This document shows positions 11,714 to 23,957 of a stretch of DNA of 64,000 nt, piece after piece. The DNA comes from Macrolepiota albuminosa (lineage: Eukaryota > Basidiomycota > Agaricomycetes > Agaricales > Agaricaceae). The stretch covers positions 3,084,947-3,148,946 of the forward strand of contig JAMWFC010000049.1 of the NCBI GenBank assembly GCA_027475525.1, written 5' to 3'. Every line of letters starts with the position of its first letter. Position 1 is the first letter of the stretch. The notes beneath the pieces were generated by a model. The model was not told the origin of the DNA. It was given only the letters and a program-made list of their open reading frames with translations, and did not search any database. Position numbers and translations under genes: made by a program.

Positions 11714-11903
11714 ATAACGGAGTTACAGATTTTGAAAGAGCTTAAGTCACACAGAACAGAATCAAACCAGACTGGTCTATTAACTATGTAGTGTATAACA
11801 AAAGTAAGCTGCTTGTTAAGCAGCAGGTATGTACATATTTATAATTATGTAAATATTATTATATTATAATAAATATAATATAATAGTCTATAGTAAGTGT
11901 TCT
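11714..11903 (-). repeat. Decayed solo LTR of family A
   Basis: Aligns with the A3 LTR (59816-60050) over nearly its whole length: TAACG.AGTTAC start, a C.GGTCTATT block, the hairpin GCTGCTTGTTAAGCAGC, then a long ATTATATTATAATAAATAT tract. No target duplication recognised. Confidence 0.7.
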
Positions 11904-12989
11904 AGTAGAACTTAATGCCACTCTTTGTCAAGAACCCCTTCATCTTTTAAATCTAGCCTACTGATAAGTTAGAAATATTTATTGTATTCAAAGTTATTGA
12001 GTTCTAAAATCCTCTTTAGTCATGACTGAAACATAAAACTATTGATTCCCAAAAATGCAAAGGTTGGTTTGGAATACATCAAGCTACCACCTCCCAATAT
12101 CATTTTACTAGCTAGACTTGATATTTCTTTGTCCTCTGTCTCTTTGACAGCTTCAACTCTTCTTTCTCATGATTCAAGCGTTTATTTTAGTTCAGCATAG
12201 AATCCAACTTTACAAACTCCAAATCCATTTTCTGCATTTTGTATGTTTTCTTGAATTTTAATATTTTCATGCGTCTTACAATCTATTAGCAGATTGTGCT
12301 TGGATAGACAACAAAAATTTTATTGGAAAAAGAGTTAAAGTGCAATTATTGCATACGAAATCTGTGCTTAATGATTCAAGTTGGAACTCTGGTAACTATG
12401 AGGGTAGAAGGGAGTTATAGGTTAAAACTGAAGGCTCTTTTGCATTGGTTCAAGTTAATCAGAATAAGCTCTGTGTGCCTCCAAAATATGTCACTTCACT
12501 GCAACTTTCTGTCAAGGGCAAAAAAGTTACGATTTTAGATGGTACACTCATAGGTGTATCAGGTAAAATCTTTGCTCTTGATCCAGCTCAGACAGCTAAC
12601 TGTGTGATTTCACCAGATAGAAAAGGTTCACCTATAACAATGAGTCAAAATATGGTTGTAGTAATTGCTTGAAAATTATATTAATAGTTCTACTGACAAT
12701 ATTATTACAATACATACTGCACAATATCTTATATCTATGCAATATCTTGTCTGTATGCAATATCTTATCTGCATACGCTCTTGATTATAGTTAGTACTAT
12801 CTATTCAGCTCTGTAACAATCATCTATCGATCATCATCTACAGTTAGAACAGTAGACTAATATTGGCTAAAGGATTACATCAACTCTATTTATCCTGATA
12901 CAAAAATTGCTGATTCTTCTAATTTTGAAAATAAAGTTTGGTAGCTGCACTAGGGTTTGAATACCAACTAAAACATATCAACAAATTGC
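11904..12989 (+). other. AT-rich relic with one short ORF of unknown function
   Basis: The 75-codon stretch 12445-12672 reads with beta-strand-like composition (a GKKVTILDGTLIGVSGKIFAL block) and an upstream broken continuation. I do not recognise it. It may be the start of the alpha-kinase relic downstream or an unrelated fragment. The rest has no gene. Confidence 0.3.
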
Positions 12990-15180
12990 CCACAAGTTAT
13001 TCCACTTTTTTCAATAAGTCTTTGCAGGGATTGTGGCATACTTTTTCCCAATCTAGATGCAGAGATATGTAAAAAGTGTCAAGAATTTGCAACTGTGACA
13101 TCCGATGGGAAACACAAAGTGATAGAGATAAGTTTAATGATTATCTTGCATGATATCTTTATAATTAAGCTTAAATCATAATTAAGGCCAAGCCACAATG
13201 TCAAGAATGTTTCATTGTCTACCACTTTTTCAAAACACCAAGATGTGGTGCCTATACCAATATAAAAAAAATGTTAGATATTGAAAGTATATGCTTCAAC
13301 TCTTCAAGCAATCTCTGAAGACCTGAAATTTGGTTATTTAAGTAATGCTATACTTACCAAAAGCCTTTTTGAGCATTCTGTTGAATATTATGAATCAATG
13401 TTACAGTATTGAATCAATCAACCTTCAAGGCAGCCAATAAATTCTGCCCTTCAAGTGGCTCACAGGGCTAAAAAAGTGCTTGCTACTATGAAAACACAAG
13501 TAAAAAGCAATATCTTTACTGTTCAAATGACACTGTCCATCTTCTTTCGGAATAGAACTGCACCAAAAAAGGTGTTGATATTTTTTTGTTTGAATCTCTT
13601 CAGATATTCATTTCCTTACATCAGATCTAAATTCTCCTTCTATTCAAGAAATATAATGGGTCAGAATTGACTGCTAACATGTTTGAATATGCAAAAATTG
13701 AACTTAAGATGGCATTTCTTAAATCACTACCTTTTAATTAATTCAGATCAAGCTAGCTTGATTTTGAGCAGTATATTTTTTTATTGATGTTGTTATTTCA
13801 TCACTCAATAATCCACCCAGACCAACATTTGAAGTTGGAGCAAACAAGGTTCATCAATTTGAATACAAGACCAGAAGTGATGTAAAGACTGTTGAGGTTT
13901 TCTTTAACTCTTTAAAAAGTACAGAGCATTTGAGCAATGCAGATGTTAAATCAAAGACAATTTTTCTTTGAGTATTTGTTTACAATATTGTTTCTGTGAG
14001 TCAATAATCTATTATTTATCATAATTATTTATTAGATAGTACTCTTTAAGATACCAATAATGAAGATGACATAGTTTTGGGATCATATAAGTCCACATGC
14101 CAATTAATGACATTTTCAACTGTGTGCAAGCAAGGACTTGGTGTAAAATGAAAAGCTTTGAAAAATGAATTGCAGATTTAACTTGACCTTTTTTATTTGA
14201 CACATCTTGTTACTGCTAAGGTCTTTTGTTATCAGTACCACAATATACTAGCATATTTTGACTATGAAAAATTGCAATGGCTGATGAATTGATTGATGTA
14301 AAAGTACAGTTTGACCATTATTAGTTCATAGCTACTCCTTTTATTGCAGATATAGAAGAAAATATCAATGAACATATTGATATTGAGAAAAAGACTATCA
14401 AAATTGCTTGTGACCAGCAGTCTCATGTCCAAGGAGACCAATCAAAGAGCAAGTATTTGATAAAGTTTGTATTTTTAGTAAATTGGTTTCTGTAGTACTC
14501 TTTATTTTACCAAGTCTTATATTATATCCTAGGGCCATTTTGACAACAGGCAGTATGCAATTTTCTAGTGCAAGCTCATTGCCATGACAAAGTCTCAAAA
14601 CTTCATTAATTTGACTGCTGAATTACACTTCATGATGTTAAAACAATACTTTGCAGATTCCTTCAAACGCAGAGCAGATGCACATGGAGTCAATATTCAG
14701 AGTAAGTGACTTTGTTTATCAAACTTTATTTAACTGTCTTGATACTTATCAGGCCTTTGATGAAATATTTCTGATGCATTTCTCAGTTCAGTAACAATCA
14801 AACTCCCACCTTCATCTTAAAATAATGAGAAGGATACTAGAAGTCTTGTCTTCAAAAAGTTTTTGGCTGCATCCTTATTCTTTATCAAGGGTCTCTATAT
14901 AAAAAGGAAATTCAGTGGCTGTAACAAAGCAGGTGATAACAGTAATCCTGTTGGCTGTGTTGTTAATGTGTATGCACATCATGTTTTTGTAGACAGTAGT
15001 AGCACTCTTTTAATGACTGATCTTCAGAATATGTGATGCTCATTTTCATATCTTCCTTATTCTCAAGACTTACTTACATTTACAAATATCAGAAGTTGTT
15101 GGTCCTGACAATGAAATTATTCTATATGATTTTCAAGCACATTTGTAAGTTCTATTCCATCCTTGCTTCTTATTTAACAA
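12990..15180 (+). pseudogene. Decayed basidiomycete alpha-type protein kinase
   Basis: A zinc-ribbon-like start CRDCGILFPNLDAEICKKCQ (about 13027-13086) resembles the N-terminus of mushroom alpha-kinase-like proteins. Later exons give YFADSFKRRADAHGV (14650-14695) and a C-terminal segment with FLAASLF, KRKFSG, then HHVFVDSSSTLLMTDLQ (about 14976-15026) and ILYDFQAHL (15117-15143), matching the conserved FSHF...TDLQG and (F/T)DPQAHT blocks of alpha-kinases. The catalytic order is right, but stops, shifts and apparent short introns break it. Assignment rests on motif memory, not on a search. Confidence 0.6.
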
Positions 15181-15982
15181 CTTTATTTTAAGTCTCAGCA
15201 GAATACTGGGTTCTGAGACAAAAGTTTTGTAGCAATGAAGAAATAGCTAAAAGAACATAAGTGCAAGGCTCTCTGCCACAAGCTTAAGTTGGACAACTGT
15301 GCTGTCAAAATCAAAGATGATATTAAGAGCAGCACAGACAACATTCATGGCCCACTGCACCATGGCTTTCCTTTTTCTTCTCTGAAGATGGAAAGTCTTT
15401 AGCTAGTATCCAGTCAGATATTCTTATTCATTATATACATGTTGGTTCAGTTCTATATAATGTAATAACAGCAAATTTTTAGCTAGTACCTAGTCAGATA
15501 TTCTTGTTCATCATATATATGTTATGTATTATAGTTTTCTTTGTGCCTTTCAATTCACTCTCTCTTCTCTCTCTTGATATTTACATCATACACAACATAT
15601 ATTTATAATTTGTATTACATAGAAGTCCTCTCATTCACTTTAGATAAGCCAATTTATTTTTTCAGGCTGCAGCATAATGCTGTGGCTATTTGCACTAATC
15701 TTCTTCCTTATCTTTTCTTTATCGTGCCTCCTTTCAAATAAAAGATTACACATGCCTCATAGATCATTCTATAAATAACCAAGTTAAAAACTGAGCAAGA
15801 AAGGCAAAGCATTATGCAATACAGGTTACACATACTTCACAGATCATTCCATGAATAACCAAGTTGAATATTATAAGGCAAAACATTATGCAATACAAAT
15901 GCAGAACACTCTACTTATAAACAAACCTTTGTCTTGTTGCTGATGAATTTATTTTAGCTATTGTTCACCTCAAAAAATCTGC
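15181..15982. other. AT-rich sequence without a gene
   Basis: Contains two near-identical segments (TAGCTAGTA.C.AGTCAGATATTCTT near 15400 and 15480) and repeated pieces ending AACATTATGCAATACA near 15810 and 15880. No coding potential seen. Confidence 0.5.
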
Positions 15983-16960
15983 TGATACGACGCTGTACCA
16001 GCAGTCAAGGACACACCATGCACCAGAAGTCAAAATAAACATTTAATCATAAGGCTGAAAACTGTAAGCCTCCTGATAGCAGTCTCAACAAATTATATCT
16101 CCAAAAACACCCCAATAAATACACAGACAGTACAGAACAAAGGGCAGGGACCAACTCAAGCTATCCACTCAACAATAGTCCAACCACTGTAATGGGGAGG
16201 GGAAGCATGGGAGCTGGCAGAAGTGACGAAATGGGATCAATTTGTGATGATCTAGATTAAGATCAGATCTGACAATGCCCGATTTGACAGGACTGAAAGG
16301 GGAAAGAAAAAGAAGCATGGAATGCAGGGAAGTGCTAAAAGGGGAAAGAAGGATCTATGAATGGGATCATGCTAAATGGAGCTGAAGCAAATGGGGAAGT
16401 GGCAATCAGAGACATCCAGAGGAATGGTGGAACTGGTGGCACCGAAACATGCCTCCCAAAAGGGAAATTGGACTATCAAATATGTTCTGGAGGCTGGAGA
16501 GTTGACAACAAAGAGTCAGGTGTAGATAGTGGTCTGTGCACCAGAAAAACAGTATAAATAGCCCAAGTTTAGTAGAGAATAGACAGGCAATTGATAGGCA
16601 AAGGCTCAGTGGTTCCCAGGGAGTGAATCACCTAGGCTAGAATTTATTGAGCACCTCTTATTGGAAGGCATTTAATAGGCAAAGGCTCAGTGGTTTCCAG
16701 GGAGTGAATCACCTAGGCTAGAGTTTATTGAACCTCTTCTTGGAAGTCTATTGGAAAACAAAGGCTCGGCAGTTCCCAGGGAGTGAACTGCTTAGGCTGG
16801 AGTTGACTGAGAACCTTCTACTGCCCACCAGAGTATTTAATATTCTGTGAAGCACCTCATTACCTCAAGCAATCAGCAAGCAACAGTGTGGATTAGAGGG
16901 AACTTTCTGAGTTACCAATAAGCCCCAGAACTACAGTAATACTTTCCACCAAGTACTACA
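15983..16960 (+). repeat. Solo copy of the KDZ terminal inverted repeat
   Basis: Begins TGATACGACGCTGTACCAGC and runs to CCAAGTACTACA. It is the same sequence as 43889-44791 and the inverted 47145-48120, including CCTCCCAAAAGGGAAATTGG and AGTATAAATAGCCCAAG. No second inverted copy is nearby, so this is a terminal repeat left without its transposase. Confidence 0.85.
16590..16830 (+). repeat. Three tandem units inside the KDZ terminal repeat
   Basis: A unit of about 80 bp starting around ATAGGCAAAGGCTCAGTGG and including CCAGGGAGTGAA occurs three times here (near 16597, 16675 and 16755). The other two terminal repeats carry one unit each. Confidence 0.85.
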
Positions 16961-17206
16961 CTGCCAATTTGACATTGCCTGTAGGTGTAGAAAAGTCTAC
17001 TTATAACAAGCCTTTTGTTGACAATTTTGCACCTTGTGTTTTAGAAGCATTCTTCAAACTTATCAAGGATGCCTCATTGAGTAAGTGGAGACTTGTCCAG
17101 ATCTTAGATTATGTCGACTAAATAGTATAAAAAGTTACAGTGGAGCTGTCTATAAACCAGCACTTCTCACTACTTTTTATAAACACTCTCTTACTCTTCT
17201 GTTGAT
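16961..17206. other. Short unassigned stretch
   Basis: No gene or repeat recognised. It ends where a family C LTR start begins. Confidence 0.3.
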
Positions 17207-17346
17207 AGGATTCTATACAGAATCAGCACATTAACAGCAGGCTATAGCAATATGGCACTAGCTCAGAATACCTTAGCATATACTAATTAACTAATTTTGG
17301 TGATATTTGATGGCCATGCATGGCAAGAAGCAGATTCGATCAATGA
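17207..17346 (+). repeat. Family C LTR fragment, inverted relative to 11003-11375
   Basis: TGATAGGATTCTATACAGAATC start. Matches the minus strand of 11375-11236 down to ATCAATGATAG, where it joins B1 gag. Confidence 0.65.
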
Positions 17347-18170
17347 TAGCCCTCCCATTGGGTTGAGGAACCATAGTATGGCCAAGGCGTTTTGTCGCTC
17401 TTCCCATTGTTGTTGCTCCAGAGTGGGGACCGCAGAGGCTGCCGGGGCCAGTTCCAGGGGTTCCCGCTGAATGTGAATTGAGCAGCCTGGGTCTGCAGGG
17501 TTGTTGAGGGGTCGAGGGGAGGGAGACGTGTGGACTTCGTCGAGCAGTTGTTGCAATTCTTTGCGGAGAATTGTGTTGCGTCTGTACTTTACCATAGTCT
17601 GCTCTAGGAGTTCTCCTCACGTGAGGCGATCCCCAAATTCGACCAAGCAATGGGCCCAGTTCTCTGGAGTGCCTGCGAAGTCATCGTGTCCAAATTCTGT
17701 GAGTAGCGCCCTTGCCTGTTGCGCGAAGTCCTCCAGCGAGATCCTGAGCGAGCGGAGCACTTTGTCCCATTGCCATTCATAGTCCTTGAGACGTCGTCGT
17801 CCCATTGGCAAGGGAGGAGTCCGAGTGGGTGGGGTGGCAGTCAGGTAGTGTCGAGGGGAATAGTCGTAGTTGAGAGGTCCCCGGGGTTGGGGGGCAGGGC
17901 GCTAGTAACCGTAGTAGAGGGAGGTCCACTGGAAACTGGTGGTGTCTCCGGCAGGCCCCCAGAGATGCTTCGGTATGAGGGGACCTCCACAGGTCGTGCC
18001 ATGGCTAGGTTGGGCAGAGGGGCCCAGTGGTGGTGGAGGTATTGGGGTTTGTACAGGAGAGGTGGATAGGCGGGGCGGGGGGTCTGTGCAGAGTAGTGAT
18101 CGGGGACCAGGTGCCCGTAAGGGTCGGTCTGGTAGCCCGTAGGGTAGTAGGTATGAGTATATGTAGCCAT
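17347..18170 (-). pseudogene. B1 gag N-terminal fragment
   Basis: On the minus strand it starts ATGGCTACATATACTCATAC near 18170 and follows B2 gag (TYTHTYYPTGYQTDPYG, then Pro/Tyr-rich sequence, FAQQARALLTEFGHDDFAGTPENWAHC) down to LNPMGGL, where it is cut. Frame shifts near 17840 and 17620. B2 gag supplies the intact comparison. Confidence 0.85.
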
Positions 18171-18190
18171 CAAGAACGGTGTAAGGAGGG

Positions 18191-18203
18191 AGTCTTGATA
18201 TTA
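18191..18203 (-). promoter_or_regulatory. B1 primer-binding site
   Basis: AGTCTTGATATTA on the + strand, directly next to the LTR start at 18204. Identical to the B2 site and complementary to the TAATATCAAGACT motif inside the LTR. Confidence 0.8.
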
Positions 18204-19489
18204 TGTCAGGTTCCACTGAGTCAGGGGCTTTCCAGGAAAGCAACGCCCTTACAATGCGGACTTGATCTATGGATACTCGGGTGTCTGAAACTCCAGAGCT
18301 AGGACTCCAGGTTTCAAGATGCGGACAGAGGTAATCCTGGGAGAGGGAACTTGGTCCGGGGGTTTTGGGTTGTGGGTAGCTGGGGGTTGGATGGGGGTCA
18401 AGTTGTGAACTGGAGGTTCTAAGACAAGACCAAGTTAGCAAATTACAAGTCACGAAGTACATACCAAACTTTAGAGCACGCAGTTATTCAAGTGTGCCAG
18501 TCAGAGCGTACCAATCAAGCAAAGGGCACGCAACAATTCAAGTTAATATCAAGACTAGCAAATACAACGGGGAACTAAGCTATAAGTACTACGGGACCAG
18601 GTCTTGGGGTTCCAGGGTGTCTGGGATGGGTTCTGGGAGTCATTGAGTAGCGGGCAGGGACTGTATACTTGGATTGCGTGTGTGGGATGCGCAATCAATT
18701 GGCGCAGAGGGAGCTGTGATGCGTGATGCGTGATGTGTGATGGCTGGAAGTGAGTCGCATGATCTGATCGTTGATCGGGGCTGGTGGCAGCTGATGGCGG
18801 CCCTTGATGTGCGTGATGGCGGTGTCGGCAGTTGTGATGGTGGGGTGTGTCCTGTGGGGTCAGAGGGGGAGTCCCAGATGGTGTTCCGGGGGTAATTCCG
18901 GGAGAGGGGCCTTAGTCTGGGGGTTTTGGGTTGTGAGTAGCTGGGGGTAGGGAGGGGGGTCGAGTCGTGAACCGGAGGTTCTAAGACAAGACCAAGTCAG
19001 TAAGTTAAAGTCGCGAAGTGCGTACCGATCTTAGAGCACGTGATTATCCAAGTGTGCCAGTCAAGCATGCCAGTCAATGCATACCAGTCGAGTAGAGGGC
19101 ACGCAACAATCCAAGTAACCAAGTTAAAGCAGTGTAATATCAAGACTAGCGAATACAATGGGGAACTATGCTATAAGTACTACAGGGCCAGGTCTTGGGG
19201 TCCTGGGATGTCTGGGATGGGTTCTGGGAGTCATTGAGTAGCGGGCAGGGACTGTATACTTGGATCACACATGTGGGGTGCGCAATCAATTGGCACGGAG
19301 GGAGCTGTGATGCGTGATGCGTGATGGCCAGGATTGAGCCATGTGATCCGATCATTGATCGGGGCTGGTGGCGGCTGATGGTGGTCCTGATGTGTGTGAT
19401 GGCAGTGTCGGTAGTTGTGATGGCGGGGCATGTCCTGTGGGGTTGGAGGGAGGGTCCCGGGGTGGATCTGGAGGCGAGGGGTTGTGACA
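18204..19489 (-). repeat. B1 right (5') LTR with a 0.58-kb internal duplication
   Basis: 18204-18892 matches LTR positions 1 to about 713 and 18893-19489 restarts at about position 131 and runs to the end. The motif TAATATCAAGACT occurs in both units (near 18546 and 19137). Confidence 0.85.
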
Positions 19490-19494
19490 GGAGG

Positions 19495-21120
19495 CCTCTG
19501 TCGACAGCTGAATCGGTGTCTACCATACCTGTGGTAGACAGCAACCTACCCGAGGCAGAGAAGTCAATGCACCCTCACACAAAACAGGAATCAGTGAAGA
19601 ATATCCCACTGACACATCGAGTGCCGCTGGCAGATAAGTTTGCGGAGAGGGTAGCTTATCAGCGCATGCAGAACCAAGACCTGAAGTGCCAGGGACACTC
19701 CTGGATAGATGACCAGGGAATCTTATCCGATGGGATAATGCCCATCGGCAAGATGAGAAGGCAATATGTCCAACAGACACGACAGCCTGACACCCTGGAA
19801 GACAGGTGACAGAAGAGCTAGGGACAGGAGAGCCCACTGCATTGGAATGATGCAGGGAAAGTGCACTACACAGGTCACTGACCTGTACGCGCATTCTCTG
19901 TGGTACCTCCTGCTGAAGGTAGGAATAAAATGCCTGGAATAACTGAGGCGACAAAGGTGTATACTGAGAATATGCACCAGCACCTCATTAGTATAATTGA
20001 TGATGCAGTAGGCATAGCATTGCGCCTTCCCGAAGGTATCAAACTGTGGAAGGCGGAATCGAAACACATCCACCCGTACAGAGGAGAGTCCAAGTTTAGT
20101 GACTTGGAAAACTGGATGATGGATGTGTGCAACCATCTGGCAGCATGCCAGTATGGGGGGGATTGTCTAGATCGAGAACGTGTATTTGTTCTCCTGGAGT
20201 TCCTAGATGGACCGGCCAAGGCCTGGTTTTGACATCATGTCTTGCACTACAATTGTGCACGACAGCAATGGACGTTCAAGGATGTAATCCTTGAATTGTA
20301 TAACCAGTTTGTGAGTGCATCCACCATGCAGGATGCTCAGGAGGCGTTCGTTGCAACCTCCTACACCGAACGATTGGGTGTGCAAGGTTTCTATGACACC
20401 TTGATAGACCACGCACAGAATATATCTATTTACCCAGACAACTGGGTAATGATTGATACCTTCCTGCGTGGGATACCCGACACAATGAGAGAGTCTCTCA
20501 TTTGTGATGATGGGCTATTGCCTGAAGTGAATACCATTGAGGAGTTTGTAGCGCATGCATTGTGCTACAAACAAGCCCACAAAATAGCACGACACTTTGG
20601 GCTACATAGCTCAAAGAGTCGATTGATGAACAAGACCGAGCCTTGGAAGGTAGGCACCTTCTGGGCCCATCAAAAAAAGATGGTGGGCAATACAAATCCG
20701 AGGTTTGTGGTAAGAACAGCACCTCAGCAGGAACAACACTTCTGGGGCAACCGCCCAGTGGACCGTAGGGATGCACCGGCACAGGATGCTCAGAGGGGTC
20801 CACACCAAGAGGGTGCTCAGCTGCATCAGGCTGCTGGTGAGGCCAAATTGCTGACACCAACTGGGCCACCGAAGTTTGAAGCAACTCGCCCTTTTGTGGC
20901 AAATAAGTGCTTTAAATGTGGCCAACCTGGGCATTTTGCAAATGCATGTCCAGTGGGTGGTGGACGGCTGGTGGCTAAGCCACGTGCATATGTATGGGCG
21001 GCCCACACTGCTATCCCTGATGCTGAAGGGATAGACTCAGGAAATAAACCTGACATGGAAGACGATGAGGTGGAGAACCTCAGTCCTGAAGCACCAGAGG
21101 ATGAAAACACCTCTGGGTAG
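19495..21120 (+). pseudogene. A2 gag, 3' part with zinc knuckle
   Basis: Continues the frame of 10438-10831 after removal of B1. It includes a retrotransposon gag capsid-like region (19900-20600) and one CCHC knuckle, C-F-K-C-x4-H-x4-C, at about 20908-20949, which packages element RNA. Several TGA/TAG stops occur in the linker (19809-19900), plus TGA at about 20230 within AWF*HHVL. Ends TAG 21118-21120; pol follows in another frame. Confidence 0.85.
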
Positions 21121-21125
21121 AAGAG

Positions 21126-23952
21126 TTGTCAGATGACAAATACGTTGAGGTTGACGTATATGACAACAACTATTATGCCTGGGAGTCAGACTCAGAATTC
21201 ATGGGAGCTCTGATGGACTACCCGGCCAGCACATTAGACCGACTAGTTGGAGCAGCCAATGTGAAGGTGTATAAGGTACACCTTTGCAAGGCTCCGGAGA
21301 AGCTGGTAAGACTGGTGTTGAAGCGTGAGGACAAGGAGTGCCTGGCGTTGTACGTTGAGGTGGATGGCCACAAGGCATGGACATTGTGGGATTCAGGTAG
21401 TACAACTACTGGGGTGACACCTCAGTTTTGTCAAGTGCATGATATTTCTGTCAGTGAGTTGAAGGAGCCACTACTCCTTCAACTGGGTACTGTGGGCAGT
21501 CGAGCTGCAGTACAGTTTGGCATGCAGGCAAGTATTGCCTGTACAAAATCAAGGATGAAAGAGTACCTTGATGTGGCAAATTTTGATCGTTACGACATGA
21601 TTATAGGCACACCGTATATGAGAAAGCACAACATTCTGCTTGATTTCAAGAAGAATGAGATAGTGGTGGATGGCACCACCATTCCTGCTGTGCGAGTGAC
21701 CATAGATAATGGCGATGGACATCTCCATTGACACCGCACCACAGAAAAGAAGGTGCTAGTCAGGCAACACTGACTAGACGGGGGCAATAAATCACCTACA
21801 GTGGAGGATGTAGAGGATGAGGAGCAAGCTCATGTGAGCTTGCCAACAGATAGCCCAGCGGTGTTGATGCTGGAAAGCGAGGCTGTAGAGTACAAACGTA
21901 CTCTGAAGAGGGGGGAGAGCCCCAAGATGAAGTACAAAAGGCAGAGTAAGCCTGAGGACAAGTGGCCTCAGCACACGGCAAGCACAGAGTGCCAACTGAC
22001 ATCGTCGCGAGTGAAGGTTGAGGACTTAGTAACGGATGACAAACAAGGACTGATGGAGGACGAGGTGTTCTCCACACATACAAATCGGTCAATCTGGAAT
22101 CGACCGGTACCTCATCCCACGTTTGAATGGGCGTTTGATCCACAAATGCCTGCTGAGTGGAATGAGCTAGTGGCATCAATGTATGCGTGGAATGGACCAC
22201 GATGGACGGCAAAGGAGGAGTTGTATTGTCAGGCTAGTGATGATGAGATCTCGCCACTGAGTGAGGTATTCTTCGATGGACTGTCAGTGACATTGTGGAG
22301 AAGCAAGAAGGAAGTGCCTGTGCAACTACACACACTGGATGACAGTGAGCTGAGGATTACTGCCCTCAGAGAGAAGTATGGCCACCCAGCCATACAAGCA
22401 AAGCTGTCCGGGCATCCACACAAGGATGTGGACCAGAAGGGCAAAGGTAAAACCAGTGGTTTTATGAAGGAGGACATTCCGGACCTACGATTGCAGTGGC
22501 AGCAGGAATTTGGGGATATTCTGAACAGAACCAAGGAGGAGTTACCTCCCTGGCATGAGGTCAACCATGAAATCAACCTTATTGATGAGAATAAGGTGTA
22601 TAAATATCATTTGCCGCGATGTCCAATGGCGCTGCAGCAGCAGCTCCAAGACAAGACCAATCGGTACCTGAGAGCCCACTGGTGGGAGGCCCAACCGGCA
22701 TCCCAAGCTGCTCCACTATTGTGCATTCTGAAGAAAGATGGTACATTGAGGACGGCGTTGGATGCTCGCCAACGCAATGACAACACCGTAAAGGACGTGA
22801 CACCACTTCAAGTGATTCAAGAGGATGTTGCACGAGCGAAGTTCAGGTCAAAAATTGACCTGACGGACGCTTATGAGCAAGTGAGAATTCGCTTGTTGGA
22901 TATTCCAAAGACAGTGTTCTCGTCGATCATGGGAACATATGTGAGCAACATTATGCAGATAGGAGATTGTAATGCTCCCGCAACATTTCAGAGGTTGATG
23001 ACCTCCATCTTCCAGGATGTGATCGGGAGGTTTGTCCATATATATCTGGATGACATATTCATATACTCCGATTCAATCGAAGAACACGAAGAGCATCTTC
23101 GTGTCATTTTTGAGCAACTGAGGTCTAATCTGCTGTACCTCAAGTGGAAGAAATGTGAACTCTATGCCAAGACAGTAGACTGCCTTGGACACAAGATTGA
23201 CAGTCAAGGTATTCACCCTGACCAAGACAAAATTGATCGCATACACGAATGGCATGTGCCTCATAACTATAACGATGTGCAAAGATTTGTGGGACTGGTG
23301 AACTATATCGACAACTGTCTGCCTGATATTACAGCGTATACTGGACCCTTGATGTCCATCACACGGAACGGAGCTCCATTTATATGGAGACCTATACACC
23401 AACGCTGTTTTGAGATGATCAAGAGGATCTCCTCAAAGACACCAGTCATTTGTCCCATAGATCCCTGATGTGATGAGCCAATTTGGCTCATCTGTGATGC
23501 CTCAAAGACCGGAGTAGGTGCAATGTATGGCCAGGGAAGTTCCTGGCAGAATTGTTGGCCCACAGGGTTCATGTCAAGGAAGTTCACCTCGGCCCAACAG
23601 AATTATGCAGTCCATGAACTCGAAACGCTGGCGATACTTGAGGCACTCCTGAAGTGGGAAGACAAATTGATGGGATACAAGATCCACATTATTACAGACC
23701 ATAAAGCACTTGAGTTCTTCAAGACTCAAGCAATGTTGTCCTCCTGGCAATGCCGGTGGATTGACTATATGTCTTGCTACAACTTTGACATCACATATGT
23801 CAAAGGCAAACTGAACAAGGTAGCCGACTGTCTCTTGAGGTATTTCGAGAGCGATAGAGTTGGTGAACACCATGATACGCATGATTATGTCGATGTGGAT
23901 ATTTGTATTGATCCACAGGGCAATGATCTTCCATACCATCGCTACAAAGAGG
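21126..23952 (+). pseudogene. A2 pol, first part: protease, reverse transcriptase, RNase H
   Basis: Retropepsin active site LWDSGSTTTGV near 21385-21415 and the later IIGTPYMRKHN. RT blocks include ALDARQRNDNT, KIDLTDAYEQVRI and the catalytic YLDD at about 23042-23053. RNase H starts LICDASKTGVGAMYG (23490-23530) with HELETLAILEAL and the ITDHKALEFF block. In-frame stops at about 21732, 21768 and 23466 are all TGA and plausibly came from CGA. The frame runs into B2 at 23957 and resumes at 34308. Confidence 0.92.
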
Positions 23953-23957
23953 TGAAG

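Larger units (their letters stand above)
10837..19489 (-). mobile_element. Gypsy element B1, rearranged, inserted in A2 gag
   Basis: Flanked by GGAGG at 10832-10836 and 19490-19494. The left LTR is cut to 166 bp and the right one grown to 1286 bp. Only the gag N-terminal part (17347-18170) of the internal region survives. The rest (11003-17346) is foreign: family C LTR fragments in inverted orientation, a family A LTR relic, an alpha-kinase pseudogene and a KDZ terminal repeat. Confidence 0.85.
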
